A DNA stretch of 64,000 nt from Leptospiraceae bacterium (GTDB lineage: Bacteria; Spirochaetota; Leptospiria; Leptospirales; Leptospiraceae). Below the pieces are notes generated by a model. That model did not search any database, was not told the origin of the DNA, and worked only from the letters and a program-made list of their open reading frames with translations. The stretch is from the NCBI GenBank assembly GCA_022402465.1, contig JAKRSH010000017.1, positions 124,001 to 188,000 of the forward strand, in the 5' to 3' direction. Both the position numbers and the translations under genes were made by a program. Below, in pieces: positions 19,929 through 28,307 of the stretch; positions within the stretch are counted from its first letter, which is position 1; each line of letters starts with the position of its first letter.

Positions 19929-20129
19929 TTATTTACTAATAAAGTGCAATAATTCTACAGCAATTTTATCAATTGCAAAATCCATATAATTTGGATCTAA
20001 AATTCTTTTTTTATAGGATTCTGATTTTTTAATAATTTTAGAGGATTGACCTGATTTTCTGAGCATGACTGGATCTGGTCCAAATCCTGTGGATTCAGCT
20101 AAGTTACCTTGGATGGATAATTTCTTCAT
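19929..20129 (-). CDS. Small hypothetical protein (66 residues)
   Basis: No family recognised. The ATG at 20129 is preferred to an upstream start at 20153 because GGAAG lies eight bases before it. The protein is basic, begins MKKLSIQGNL, contains GFGPDPVMLRKSGQSS and ends in a probable helix (FAIDKIAVELLHFIS). It has no signal peptide or membrane segment. It is the last gene of the long minus-strand block, 84 bases after yraN. The good ribosome site supports expression. Confidence 0.6.
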   Translation of the reverse strand: MKKLSIQGNLAESTGFGPDPVMLRKSGQSSKIIKKSESYKKRILDPNYMDFAIDKIAVELLHFISK

Positions 20130-20153
20130 TGTTTTACTTCCTTGTAAATGCAT

Positions 20154-20171
20154 TGACTCTTCCGTGAGTCA
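20154..20171. repeat. Short inverted repeat between yraN and the 66-residue gene
   Basis: TGACTC (20154-20159) and GAGTCA (20166-20171) flank a six-base spacer. No T run follows on the minus strand, so it is not a convincing terminator. It could be a binding site or a weak attenuating hairpin ahead of the small gene. Confidence 0.35.
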
Positions 20172-20213
20172 CATTTTAACAAATCGGCCTCTTAGCTAAT
20201 GAACTTAAAAAAA

Positions 20214-20561
20214 CTAATTTGTAAGATGAGAATAAAAATTAACTTTACTTTTTTCATCTACTGCTATGAGACAAAATGATACATCGAAAGAACCAAGTCG
20301 TGTATTATTCATAATATATGATTGGATTACAGTTTGCATTTTCAAAAGTTTATGTTTAGTCATTGTTAGGAAAGGATGAAAATCTTCCTCTAAGTGTTTT
20401 CTGTATTTAACTTCAATCGCAAATAGAACTTCGTCTTTACATGCAATTATGTCTATTTCACCCATTTTTATGCGATAATTTCTTTCTAGTATAGTGTAAT
20501 TATTGTTGAGCAGAAAATCTACTGCTTTATCTTCCCCGAATTTTCCCTTAGGAATATTCAA
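20214..20561 (-). CDS. UPF0102 (YraN) family endonuclease-like protein
   Basis: A 115-residue protein with the family signature: GEDKAVDFL near the start, ILERNYR, MGEIDII and AIEVKYRK. Glu, Asp and Lys in GEIDII/EVKYR form the PD-(D/E)XK-like nuclease core expected for Holliday-junction-resolvase-fold proteins, and they are present here. The biological role in bacteria is unsettled. It follows the HD-GYP gene by nine bases, and its position near rnhB and comM is common for the family. Confidence 0.88.
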   Translation of the reverse strand: MNIPKGKFGEDKAVDFLLNNNYTILERNYRIKMGEIDIIACKDEVLFAIEVKYRKHLEEDFHPFLTMTKHKLLKMQTVIQSYIMNNTRLGSFDVSFCLIAVDEKSKVNFYSHLTN

Positions 20562-20570
20562 GATATAAAC

Positions 20571-21743
20571 CTAAATTGCTAGTTTAGCTTCTATTGGTTT
20601 TGTTATGTAAAGTTGTAAATCAGTCCCAAGATTAGAGAATTGTAGGGTTTTTACCTTTTGTCCGTTAGATTCTTTAATAATTCTTACAGATGGTCTGATA
20701 GGTTTGTCCTTATTAACATCTAAAACCATAGCTATTCTTCCATCTGATAATTCTACATAAGATCCCAGAGGGTACATGGATTGTATATTCAAGAATAATC
20801 TAACCATCTTTAGATCAAATTTAGTCACTAACTCCCCTATCATTTTTTTAATTGCTTCATGAGGAAGAAAGGCTTGTCTATGGGGTCGTTTTGATATTAG
20901 AGATGAATAATTATCTGCAATAGCATAGATTCTTGCAAACTCCTCTATGGAATTTCCACTTATTTTTTGTGGATAGCCCGTACCATCAAAGTTTTCATGG
21001 TGTTGTAAACTTACAACCGCTAGGCTATTTTTTAATTTAATTCGTTGTGTTAAAACTTGATAACCCACAAGAGTATGTTTGAGGATTACTTTTTTTTCAT
21101 TTTCATCCAAGATACCTGTTTTTTCGGAAATATTATTGGGAACTAATAGCATTCCAACATCAGCTACTAGGGAAGCTAATGCTAAATCAATTAATTTTGG
21201 TCTAGAATAGTCCATATTCATTCCAATTACTACAGCAAAAAAAGTTGAATTCACTACTTGGTGGTAGAGGTAATTATTATTTTGGTTGTAAGAGTTTAAA
21301 TAAACAGATATCTGGGAGTTCCCTTTTACATAATCACATATTTTTTCTGCAACTTCTCTAAATTCCCTTATTTCTATAGATTTACCATCTGCTATAATTT
21401 TGTAAGATTTTTGGACTATATCTAGAGCATGACTGTAGATTGAATCAAATTCAAACCTATTATGAATGATTTTATCGTAGATTACTTTAAGTCTGAGTGC
21501 ATCTTCGTTTTGATCTAAAAATGGTAACTTATCGTCAGAAAATTTATTTACTTTTTCTTCACTTTCTTCAATAATTTTAGTACCATCAGAAAAGACTTCT
21601 TTAATGCCAAATTTTGTTAATCGATCTAGGTCGGCTTCTGATATAGGAGAGTTCGAGCTTATAAAAACTGTATCTGGATCCAAGTACACAGGTTTAGTAT
21701 ACTTATCACCTTTTTTGAGACTTGATACATCAATTTTTTTCAT
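20571..21743 (-). CDS. HD-GYP domain protein with a degenerate HD site
   Basis: A 390-residue cytoplasmic protein. Residues 1-60 resemble the small N-terminal domain of many HD-GYP proteins (VSSLKKGDKYTKPVY). Residues 155-330 form the HD-GYP domain: HHENFDGTGYP, the IADNYSSL helix and RPHRQA are kept. The HD pair itself reads VADVGM (193-198) where active members have LHDIGK: Ala194 replaces a metal-binding His. Active HD-GYP proteins hydrolyse cyclic di-GMP; this one may be inactive or a sensor. A C-terminal beta-rich segment of about 50 residues follows. It is transcribed eight bases after the FlhB-like gene. Confidence 0.88.
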   Translation of the reverse strand: MKKIDVSSLKKGDKYTKPVYLDPDTVFISSNSPISEADLDRLTKFGIKEVFSDGTKIIEESEEKVNKFSDDKLPFLDQNEDALRLKVIYDKIIHNRFEFDSIYSHALDIVQKSYKIIADGKSIEIREFREVAEKICDYVKGNSQISVYLNSYNQNNNYLYHQVVNSTFFAVVIGMNMDYSRPKLIDLALASLVADVGMLLVPNNISEKTGILDENEKKVILKHTLVGYQVLTQRIKLKNSLAVVSLQHHENFDGTGYPQKISGNSIEEFARIYAIADNYSSLISKRPHRQAFLPHEAIKKMIGELVTKFDLKMVRLFLNIQSMYPLGSYVELSDGRIAMVLDVNKDKPIRPSVRIIKESNGQKVKTLQFSNLGTDLQLYITKPIEAKLAI

Positions 21744-21751
21744 TTTAGAAT

Positions 21752-22012
21752 CTACTCGCCCTTGTCCTTTTTTTCTTGTTCCCAGATATAACGAAATACT
21801 ACGGATACAGCCTTATATAAATTATCGGGAATTTCCACCCCCAAACCTAATCTAGATAGTGATTCTGCCAAGCTTTTATCTTGTATTATGTGAACATCTT
21901 TTCGTTCAGCAATTTTTAGTATCTGTTCAGCAAGAATACCTTCTCCTTTTGCTACCAAACGAGGTGCCAAATCTGAATCTGGGAGGAATCTAAGAGCAAT
22001 TGCCTTCTTCAT
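21752..22012 (-). CDS. FlhB C-terminal-domain-like protein (EscU/YscU/FlhB family, YlqH-type)
   Basis: An 86-residue protein equal to the cytoplasmic C-terminal part of FlhB that follows the self-cleaving NPTH loop: KKAIALRF, RLVAKGEGILAEQI, HIIQDKSLAESL and GVEIPDNLYKAV match the family. The membrane part and NPTH are absent, so this is a stand-alone domain, not a cut FlhB. The ATG at 22012 is chosen because AAGGA lies eight bases upstream and it overlaps the previous stop as ATGA. In flagella this domain switches export specificity with FliK. Here the upstream gene may be a FliK-like partner. Confidence 0.85.
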   Translation of the reverse strand: MKKAIALRFLPDSDLAPRLVAKGEGILAEQILKIAERKDVHIIQDKSLAESLSRLGLGVEIPDNLYKAVSVVFRYIWEQEKKDKGE

Positions 22013-22788
22013 GCTAGCCATCCTTGGGTTTCCTTAGAAAAGCTTCTGCTCGTATATTCTGCAAGTATGGTCTGAGGTAAAATTCCATCTTCCTGAAGGT
22101 AATTCTTCAAAATTTGAATTTGATCCAGAAACAATTCATAGAATTCAGCTGATTCAAATTGTGAGATCAAATTCCAGCTAGTACCATCTTTAGAAAAGCA
22201 GAACAAAAATCTTGATTTATGATAAGCCCTAGAGTCGTATTCTAACAAAAAAAACTTTTGGTTCTCCTCTGAACTAAAGTAGCCCTCCGCTTTGGCTTTC
22301 TCCCAAGTCCAGTTGTACATTTCTACATTCTTAGACCATGGAAAAAAAGAAAAAAGTTGGTTTAACATCTTTAAGACCTTTTCTTCTGCAATTTCACTTG
22401 GTTCTTGGTTGGTAAGAATCTTGTCTAAGGATTCTTGAATTCCTCTTTCGTGAAGGTCTCGTGTGAAATTTTTCGATTCATTTGCTTGGCTTGTAATTTT
22501 TGAATCTGAGGAAATAAATTGGGATTTTGAAGTTCTTTTTAAAATAGCCCACTGAGATTCTTGAGTATCTTGTTTTTCGAGTAAAATAGTTTCATTTGCA
22601 TAAAGCTTGGTTGTAATTTTGGCTTCTAAAAATTTGGAATGAATACGGAGTTTTGCTGTATCACCTGGAAGGTAATTTTTGGAAATCTCAGCAAGAATTC
22701 TATTTTCTTTAGGAAATTGATTTTCTAATTTTAACTTAAATTCTAGAGTTTGAAATTTGGAAGTTTTTTGTATTTCTTGAGACTTCAT
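22009..22788 (-). CDS. Hypothetical protein, possible FliK/YlqG-like partner of the FlhB-like domain
   Basis: A 259-residue soluble protein with no signal peptide. Residues 25-80 look beta-rich (YLPGDTAKLRIHSKFLEAKI), the middle is helical, and residues 170-245 give a beta-beta-helix-beta pattern ending LFLDQIQILKNYLQEDG, reminiscent of the C-terminal domain of flagellar hook-length protein FliK. It is coupled by ATGA overlaps on both sides, to rnhB and to the FlhB-like gene. In Bacillus the order rnhB-ylqG-ylqH is similar. The FliK-like reading is inference from weak similarity and context. Confidence 0.55.
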   Translation of the reverse strand: MKSQEIQKTSKFQTLEFKLKLENQFPKENRILAEISKNYLPGDTAKLRIHSKFLEAKITTKLYANETILLEKQDTQESQWAILKRTSKSQFISSDSKITSQANESKNFTRDLHERGIQESLDKILTNQEPSEIAEEKVLKMLNQLFSFFPWSKNVEMYNWTWEKAKAEGYFSSEENQKFFLLEYDSRAYHKSRFLFCFSKDGTSWNLISQFESAEFYELFLDQIQILKNYLQEDGILPQTILAEYTSRSFSKETQGWLA

Positions 22789-23423
22789 AGAATAATATTT
22801 TTACAATAGCTTATTCTGTGAATCTTGGATAGTCCTTTTTCGCGTATGGATTGAGTATGCATTTGTGTTCCATAACCCATATGTTTCTCAAAACCATAAT
22901 CTCTTATCTTTTTACTGTAAGCTTGCATGATTGTATCTCTTGCTACTTTCGCAAGTATAGATGCTGCTGCCACTGAAATGATCGTTGAATCTGCTTTGGG
23001 TATGGAAATGTATTCAGGAAATTTCTTCCAATAGAGAGATTGATTTAATTTGTAGTTTCCATCTAAAATAAAAAAGGATTCCTGGGCTCTGAGCTTTGAA
23101 ATCGCTTTTCCTAATCCATAAAATATTGCCTGATTGATATTAAAGCGATCGATGTATTTTGGGCTTACAGATTGAATATACCAGATTTGGGCTAATTCTT
23201 TGATTTTAGGAAATAATTCCAATCTCTTCTTCTGGGAAATTTTTTTTGAATCGCCTAGCCCTTGTAAAACTTTGCCTTCTTTAATTTGGAATAAGGTTTC
23301 TTTAGAAAAAGAAACAATCGCTATAGTAACTGGTCCCGCTAAAGGACCACGCCCTGCTTCGTCAAAGCCAAAGACCTTAGAAAAATGAAAAAACTCCAGT
23401 TCTTTAAGGGAAAAGGAGTTCAT
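22785..23423 (-). CDS. rnhB: Ribonuclease HII
   Basis: Cleaves RNA in RNA-DNA hybrids and starts removal of single ribonucleotides from DNA. The 212-residue protein has the family motifs: GFDEAGRGPLAGP with the first catalytic Asp-Glu, GLGDSKKIS, the central Asp in FILDGN, and the last acidic pair region KADSTIISVAAASILAKV. The ATG at 23423 is preferred over a TTG six bases upstream. It follows rplS, as in many bacteria, and overlaps the next gene by four bases. Confidence 0.96.
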   Translation of the reverse strand: MNSFSLKELEFFHFSKVFGFDEAGRGPLAGPVTIAIVSFSKETLFQIKEGKVLQGLGDSKKISQKKRLELFPKIKELAQIWYIQSVSPKYIDRFNINQAIFYGLGKAISKLRAQESFFILDGNYKLNQSLYWKKFPEYISIPKADSTIISVAAASILAKVARDTIMQAYSKKIRDYGFEKHMGYGTQMHTQSIREKGLSKIHRISYCKNIIL

Positions 23424-23453
23424 AATCAAAAATGAAGATTTTAAGAGGAAAGA

Positions 23454-23906
23454 TTAAGCGCTTGCTTCTTCCGCAGGCTTTTCAGCTGCTGCTTTAGCTT
23501 TGGCTGCATTTTCTTTCACCTTATCATCATAAAGCTTTCTTTCCTTGGCTACGACTGCTTGACCACCTTTCTTCTCTTTAATTCTAGCTTCTTTACCAAA
23601 TTTATCTCTTAGGTAGAAAAGTTTAGCTCTTCTAACCTTACCTTTACGAACAAGTTCAATTCTCGAAATTCTTGGTGAATGAACGGGAAAGATTCTCTCT
23701 ACACCAACATCATAAGAAATTCTTCTTACTGTAAAAGTTTTAGAAAAACCTTTATTGCTGATAGAAATTACAACACCTTCATAAGCCTGAATTCTTTCTT
23801 TTCCAGATTCAATAATTTTGTAGTATACTTTAACAGTGTCTCCAATTTCAAAATTGATCTCGTTTTTCTGTTCACTCTCAAGTGCTTTTGTAATTGCTTG
23901 GTTCAT
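23454..23906 (-). CDS. rplS: 50S ribosomal protein L19
   Basis: Component of the large ribosomal subunit at the 30S-50S interface. Residues 15-115 are typical L19: [41 protein letters not shown] and [21 protein letters not shown] lysine/alanine-rich tail of about 30 residues (ending AEEASA) extends beyond the usual 115-120. It is the tail of the rpsP-khpA-rimM-trmD-rplS cluster, 27 bases after trmD. Confidence 0.97.
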   Translation of the reverse strand: MNQAITKALESEQKNEINFEIGDTVKVYYKIIESGKERIQAYEGVVISISNKGFSKTFTVRRISYDVGVERIFPVHSPRISRIELVRKGKVRRAKLFYLRDKFGKEARIKEKKGGQAVVAKERKLYDDKVKENAAKAKAAAEKPAEEASA

Positions 23907-23933
23907 ATTCTTCCTATCCAGTTAATTCAATAA

Positions 23934-24578
23934 TTACTTTTTCTTACGATTGGCTTCTCGCCACAAATCTATCTCTTTGTGATTGCCATCAGTCAGAACA
24001 TCCGGTACTTTCCATCCCATGAATTCTCTTGGTTTGGTATACTGAGGGTATTCTAACACATCAGATTCGTTATGGGATTCTTCTAAAAGACTCGAAATCT
24101 TTCCTAAATAACCCGGAATCAATCGAGATATACAGTCTGCAATACAAATTGCAGCAATGTCACCCGATGAAATTACATAATTTCCAAGAGCCACTTCCCT
24201 GTCAACTAAGTGTTCACTGACCCTTCCATCTATTCCCTCGTAATATCCAGAAAGAAAGGTAATCGGTTCCTTAAAATGTGCAAATTCATTAGCAAGTTCC
24301 TGATTCCATGTCTCACCACTTGCAGAGAGCAGGATAACCTTACCCTTATTCTCCCCCAAGGATTCTAAGGCTCTATAGATTGGTCCAATTTGGAGTAGCA
24401 TTCCCGGTCCACCACCATAGATAGTATCATCTACCCTGTTATGCTTATTTCCAGCAAAATCTCTCAATTGGATTGTGTGAATTTCAATAATTTTTTTATC
24501 TAATGCCTTTCCAGGAACACTCGTATTGAAAAATGCCTCTATTCTTTCTGGAAAAAGAGTAATAAAGTTAAATCTCAA
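23934..24578 (-). CDS. trmD: tRNA (guanine-N1-)-methyltransferase
   Basis: Methylates G37 of several tRNAs with S-adenosylmethionine and so prevents frameshifting. The 214-residue protein shows FITLFPE, the deep-knot motifs [27 protein letters not shown] and the SAM-binding turn NYVISSGD, where most members read YVLTGGE. The length is slightly shorter than the usual 230-250. It overlaps the end of rimM by 11 bases. Confidence 0.96.
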   Translation of the reverse strand: MRFNFITLFPERIEAFFNTSVPGKALDKKIIEIHTIQLRDFAGNKHNRVDDTIYGGGPGMLLQIGPIYRALESLGENKGKVILLSASGETWNQELANEFAHFKEPITFLSGYYEGIDGRVSEHLVDREVALGNYVISSGDIAAICIADCISRLIPGYLGKISSLLEESHNESDVLEYPQYTKPREFMGWKVPDVLTDGNHKEIDLWREANRKKK

Positions 24579-25185
24579 TCCAACTCTCCCAGTCTTTCAC
24601 AACTAAGAACTTTTTAGGTAAATTCACCTCTCCAACCCATACATTCAAAAAAGGGATTAAGATTTTTTTTTCTAAGTTTGAGCAAATTAATATGAAATGT
24701 GCAGGAGTTTCTGTGATTTCCGTTACAGTAAATCCAGTAGCTTGCAATTTCTCATCCAATACCTCTAAATTCTCTAATTGATAGATATAAAATTCATCTT
24801 TTTCTAGAGGCTCCGTTGGCAGAAATGATGAATCAATTTGAATTTCAGCTGAGCGCCAATCATCCCAAAACTCAGGTACAGCAACAGATTCTACACGGAT
24901 TAATATGTAATTTGGTTTAATTTCAAAATGAGAAATGATTAACTTTTTTGTTAATAGATTCTTGGTTATCTGGATTTCTACCGGTGTCTTTAGAGAAGTC
25001 CAAGAATCACCAAAATTTTTCACCTTAGCCCAACCATGGATTCCATGGGATGAGGCTATGGTGCCTATTGTAATTAGGTTATTATCTGAAGAAGGACTAA
25101 TCGAGGATTTCGAGTTGGGTGTTTTTACCCTGTTTAATAGAGGCAGCCTGGAGTATGATACGAAGTGCTTTTGCAATTCTTCCAT
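24568..25185 (-). CDS. rimM: 16S rRNA processing protein RimM
   Basis: Assists maturation of the 30S head by binding S19. The RimM core begins near residue 37 ([19 protein letters not shown]) and is followed by the PRC-barrel domain ([26 protein letters not shown]). The ATG at 25185 has TAGG six bases upstream but lies 89 bases inside khpA, giving an unusual 30-residue extension. In this frame I find no ATG, GTG or TTG between codon 4 (TTG) and the start of the core, so either the overlap is real or a rare start is used. Confidence 0.9.
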   Translation of the reverse strand: MEELQKHFVSYSRLPLLNRVKTPNSKSSISPSSDNNLITIGTIASSHGIHGWAKVKNFGDSWTSLKTPVEIQITKNLLTKKLIISHFEIKPNYILIRVESVAVPEFWDDWRSAEIQIDSSFLPTEPLEKDEFYIYQLENLEVLDEKLQATGFTVTEITETPAHFILICSNLEKKILIPFLNVWVGEVNLPKKFLVVKDWESWIEI

Positions 25186-25327
25186 TCTTACCTATCACCT
25201 TTCCAATATCCTTTTGAGCAACAGTTAATTCAAGAATGTTGGTTTCATTCCCATCCACTTCTCTGATCTGAATTTCTTCAGGTTCGTCAACCAATGAAGT
25301 TGTGATATAACGAATCAAAGGTTCCAT
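25097..25327 (-). CDS. khpA: KH-domain RNA-binding protein KhpA
   Basis: A 76-residue single KH domain with the RNA-contacting GKNGR loop ([19 protein letters not shown]). The family normally opens with a helix like [18 protein letters not shown], so the ATG at 25327 is preferred; a TTG at 25354 with AAGGA upstream would add nine residues and overlap rpsP by 20 bases. KhpA binds many RNAs and affects cell length and division in Gram-positives. The rpsP-khpA-rimM-trmD order is classical. Confidence 0.92.
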   Translation of the reverse strand: MEPLIRYITTSLVDEPEEIQIREVDGNETNILELTVAQKDIGKVIGKNGRIAKALRIILQAASIKQGKNTQLEILD

Positions 25328-25334
25328 GGGAAGA

Positions 25335-25592
25335 TTAGCCTGCGAGGTTTCCAAGAATTCCTTGGGATTTTAATATGAATTTAACAGTTTCAGTTGGTTG
25401 AGCGCCCTTCTTTAACCAATCTTTAGCTTTGTTCTCATCAATAGTAGACTGGTGGCTTCCACCTAATGTTGGGTGGTAGTGACCAATTAAATCAATAAAT
25501 CTTCCATCACGTGGTGAACGAGAATCTGCCGCTACAATTCTATAGTGTGGGTCGTTCTTTGATCCTGTTCTTTGTAATCTTAATTTTACCAA
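25335..25592 (-). CDS. rpsP: 30S ribosomal protein S16
   Basis: An 85-residue small-subunit protein with normal length and motifs: [24 protein letters not shown] near the start, shortened here to the family hallmark KLRLQRTG, then [11 protein letters not shown] and [12 protein letters not shown]. The start codon is TTG (25590-25592) with AGGGA six bases upstream; no ATG occurs at a suitable place. It leads the translation cluster, about 80 bases after rpe. Confidence 0.97.
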   Translation of the reverse strand: MVKLRLQRTGSKNDPHYRIVAADSRSPRDGRFIDLIGHYHPTLGGSHQSTIDENKAKDWLKKGAQPTETVKFILKSQGILGNLAG

Positions 25593-25673
25593 TGGATTTC
25601 CCTATAAGTCCTTTTTTTTACCATAAAATCAAAAATCTCATCTCTGTCAAGAAATCAGTTGGTTACCAATCGA

Positions 25674-26330
25674 TTAAACAGAAACAGATCGTACTAAATC
25701 TTTGAGCTTTTTTCCATTTTCCGATGGATCGCCTACTTTAAACAATCCGGCACCTACAACACAAATATCTGCTCCTGCTTCGGAAATGGATCGTATATTT
25801 GTTTCGTTGACTCCCCCATCAACTTCAATTGAGATATCAAATCCTGAACTTAGGTCCTTGGCTTCTTTGATTTTGTCCAAACCACCTTGGATGAACTTTT
25901 GTCCGTAGAAACCTGGATCCACCGTCATAATAAGAATTAAATCTATGTAGGGAAGAAGGTATTTTAAGGAAGAAACCGGAGTCATGGGATTTATACTGAC
26001 ACCCACTTTTGCATTTGCCTTACGAATTTCATCCGATAATCGTACCCCAAAATTGGTAGTTTCTTGATGGAAGGTTACATAACTTGGCTTGAATTCTAAG
26101 TATTTGCGGAAATGATCTTCCGGCTTAGAAACCATCAAATGAACATCCAATGGAATCTTTGTTAGCTGAGAAACTTCTTGAGTAATTGCCTCACCAAAGG
26201 AGATCTGAGGAACATAATTTCCATCCATGACATCCATATGGATATAATCAATGCTAGTCGATTGAAATTCTGGCAATATATTGCCAAGTTGAGTGAGTTT
26301 TGTTGCGAGTATGGAAGCTGAAATTTTCAT
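25674..26330 (-). CDS. rpe: Ribulose-phosphate 3-epimerase
   Basis: Interconverts ribulose 5-phosphate and xylulose 5-phosphate in the pentose phosphate pathway. The 218-residue TIM barrel shows [10 protein letters not shown], the metal-binding His and Asp of [11 protein letters not shown] and DVHLMV, the [12 protein letters not shown] motif and EVDGGVN near the end. All catalytic residues appear present. The start overlaps the stop of the PASTA gene by one base (TAATG). Confidence 0.96.
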   Translation of the reverse strand: MKISASILATKLTQLGNILPEFQSTSIDYIHMDVMDGNYVPQISFGEAITQEVSQLTKIPLDVHLMVSKPEDHFRKYLEFKPSYVTFHQETTNFGVRLSDEIRKANAKVGVSINPMTPVSSLKYLLPYIDLILIMTVDPGFYGQKFIQGGLDKIKEAKDLSSGFDISIEVDGGVNETNIRSISEAGADICVVGAGLFKVGDPSENGKKLKDLVRSVSV

Positions 26331-27307
26331 TAATTTGGAATGGAAACCTTAAATTTAAATTTTTTAGCTAAATCGTTATCAGATGTTTGAACTTTGGCAA
26401 GTACATCACCTTTTCTATAAAATGCAAAATTCATAATTTGACCTTCTTTCCAAGGTTGGGATATCATTAAATCTAAAGTTTTAGTTTCCGTTTCATAATC
26501 TTCCAAAAAGATATTATAAATTCCATCATCTCCAACTTCCCATTCAACAAATTCATATCCACCCTGTAGAGAATTTCCCTTAGGAGCACGGTTTACAATT
26601 AGCTTAGCCATAGTAGAATCCTTTTGAAAGGATTGCACTAATCCTGATTCTGATCTGAGTTTCGTCTCAGAAAAACTTTGGATTTGCCAAGGAAACTTTT
26701 GGCGATTGAGAGCTTGGATCACAAAAGGAGCTGGTTGATTCAGGTAGGATTGGTCTGATTTATCTTTTTGAGTTTTAGGTTCAGTAACAAGTAAATATAT
26801 CTTTTCGCCTGAGTTCGTTATCTTGCCAGCCTCAGGAATTTGGTCAATAACAGAATCACTTGCTTCCTCATTACTTGCTTCAATATAAGTGATTCCACCT
26901 ATGGTAATTGGAACATATATTTCATTTGATAGAACTTTCCCCAATATTTCTTTAGCGCGCGTTAGACTCTGCCCCACTAAGTTTGGAATCTCGACTCTAT
27001 CATATCCTTGGTTTACAGTTAAATAAACATGAGAGCCTGCTTCTATGCTTTTGCCAGGCGAAACAGACTGTGAAATAATTTCGCCTTCATTTTTTTCTGG
27101 GATACGAATTTCTTCTAAATTCACTTTAAGCCGAAGTCTGAGAAGTTCATTGTGTACGTTAGTATAATTCTTTCCAACAAGATTTGGCATTGTTGTTTCA
27201 TGTGGATTCTTTGTTCGAACAAGAATAACTAAAAATGCACCTAAGAAAAATACGACCAAGCCAAGGGTGATAAAAAGTACATAACCACGTAGTTCAAGTA
27301 TCTTCAA
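26330..27307 (-). CDS. Membrane-anchored PASTA-domain protein without a kinase
   Basis: A 325-residue protein with a membrane helix at about 9-30 and two PASTA domains in the periplasm (about 39-100, [19 protein letters not shown]; and 104-182, [16 protein letters not shown]). The C-terminal 140 residues form an unrecognised beta-rich domain. PASTA repeats bind peptidoglycan and usually occur on Ser/Thr kinases or penicillin-binding proteins; neither enzyme domain is here. It overlaps fmt by four bases and rpe by one, so it is co-expressed with them, though the reason is not obvious. Confidence 0.85.
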   Translation of the reverse strand: MKILELRGYVLFITLGLVVFFLGAFLVILVRTKNPHETTMPNLVGKNYTNVHNELLRLRLKVNLEEIRIPEKNEGEIISQSVSPGKSIEAGSHVYLTVNQGYDRVEIPNLVGQSLTRAKEILGKVLSNEIYVPITIGGITYIEASNEEASDSVIDQIPEAGKITNSGEKIYLLVTEPKTQKDKSDQSYLNQPAPFVIQALNRQKFPWQIQSFSETKLRSESGLVQSFQKDSTMAKLIVNRAPKGNSLQGGYEFVEWEVGDDGIYNIFLEDYETETKTLDLMISQPWKEGQIMNFAFYRKGDVLAKVQTSDNDLAKKFKFKVSIPN

Positions 27308-28248
27308 TTGAATTTCTCACTTTCTAACGGTTTGTTTCCGTTGATAAAATCTATTATTGACATTGGTTTTTTGCCCTCGGGCTGAACCTTTGTGATACCT
27401 ATCATTTTTTTATCCCCACAGAATACGAAAAGTGATTTTTTATTCGGTAACAAGAGCATTCCAGGTTTTTCGGAACCATTTGAAAGGTAGGTATCGTCAG
27501 TGGGAATATAGGATTCCAAAATTAAAATTCGTTTCTCCTTGAAATGAGTGTATGCGTATGGATTTGGATTGAGGGCACGGATTTTATTGTGATTTTCAAA
27601 GGCTGATTTATTCCAATCTAGGATACGATCCTCAGGCTTAATTTTTTTACAAAAGGATGCAAGAGAATGGTTCTGAACTTCGGAAGTAAATCCTTGGGAA
27701 GAATTATCTAATAATGAAAATAAGGCTAATTTTCCTTCTTGGGTTATCTTATCTAAAACCTGTCCTGTTGTATCATTGATATCTAAAGGAAATTCTTTTT
27801 TGAGAATTATATTTCCTGAATCTACTTCCCTGGCTAAAAATTGTATAGTCAATCCACCTATAGAATCTCCGTTTAGAAGAGAAGTTTGAACTGGGGAAGC
27901 TCCTCTGTATTTTGGAAGTAAGCTGCCATGGATATTGATGCTTCCAAGCTTGGGAGTTTTATATATTTCCTCTGGGATAATTGAACCATATGCATAAACT
28001 AGATGAAGATCACTTTCTATTGAGTTCAACTCTGCCTGTAAGACAGGATCCTTTAAACTTGCTGGTTGAAAAACTGGAATATTGTGACTTATAGCAAACT
28101 CTTTGATTTCGCTTGGCACTGGTTCACGACTTCGTCCTTTTGGCTTATCTGGATTAGTAACTAAAAAAACAACTTCATGCTTAGAACCAACAAGTTCTTT
28201 CAGTAGATCTAGTGCATGTTTTGGCGTTCCGAAATATCCTATTTTCAT
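27304..28248 (-). CDS. fmt: Methionyl-tRNA formyltransferase
   Basis: Formylates initiator Met-tRNA using 10-formyltetrahydrofolate. The 314-residue protein has IGYFGTPKHALDLL at the start, the catalytic Asn-His-Asp set in SINIHGSLLPKYRGASPVQ and VDSGNII, and the C-terminal OB domain (residues about 210-310). Length and motifs are normal. It sits between priA and the PASTA gene; priA-fmt neighbourhoods are common in bacteria. Confidence 0.97.
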   Translation of the reverse strand: MKIGYFGTPKHALDLLKELVGSKHEVVFLVTNPDKPKGRSREPVPSEIKEFAISHNIPVFQPASLKDPVLQAELNSIESDLHLVYAYGSIIPEEIYKTPKLGSINIHGSLLPKYRGASPVQTSLLNGDSIGGLTIQFLAREVDSGNIILKKEFPLDINDTTGQVLDKITQEGKLALFSLLDNSSQGFTSEVQNHSLASFCKKIKPEDRILDWNKSAFENHNKIRALNPNPYAYTHFKEKRILILESYIPTDDTYLSNGSEKPGMLLLPNKKSLFVFCGDKKMIGITKVQPEGKKPMSIIDFINGNKPLESEKFN

Positions 28249-28307
28249 GATTCTTTGTTCCTACTAAAAATTGATTGTTATAAGAAATGTTTTCATTCCT
28301 TGAAAAT

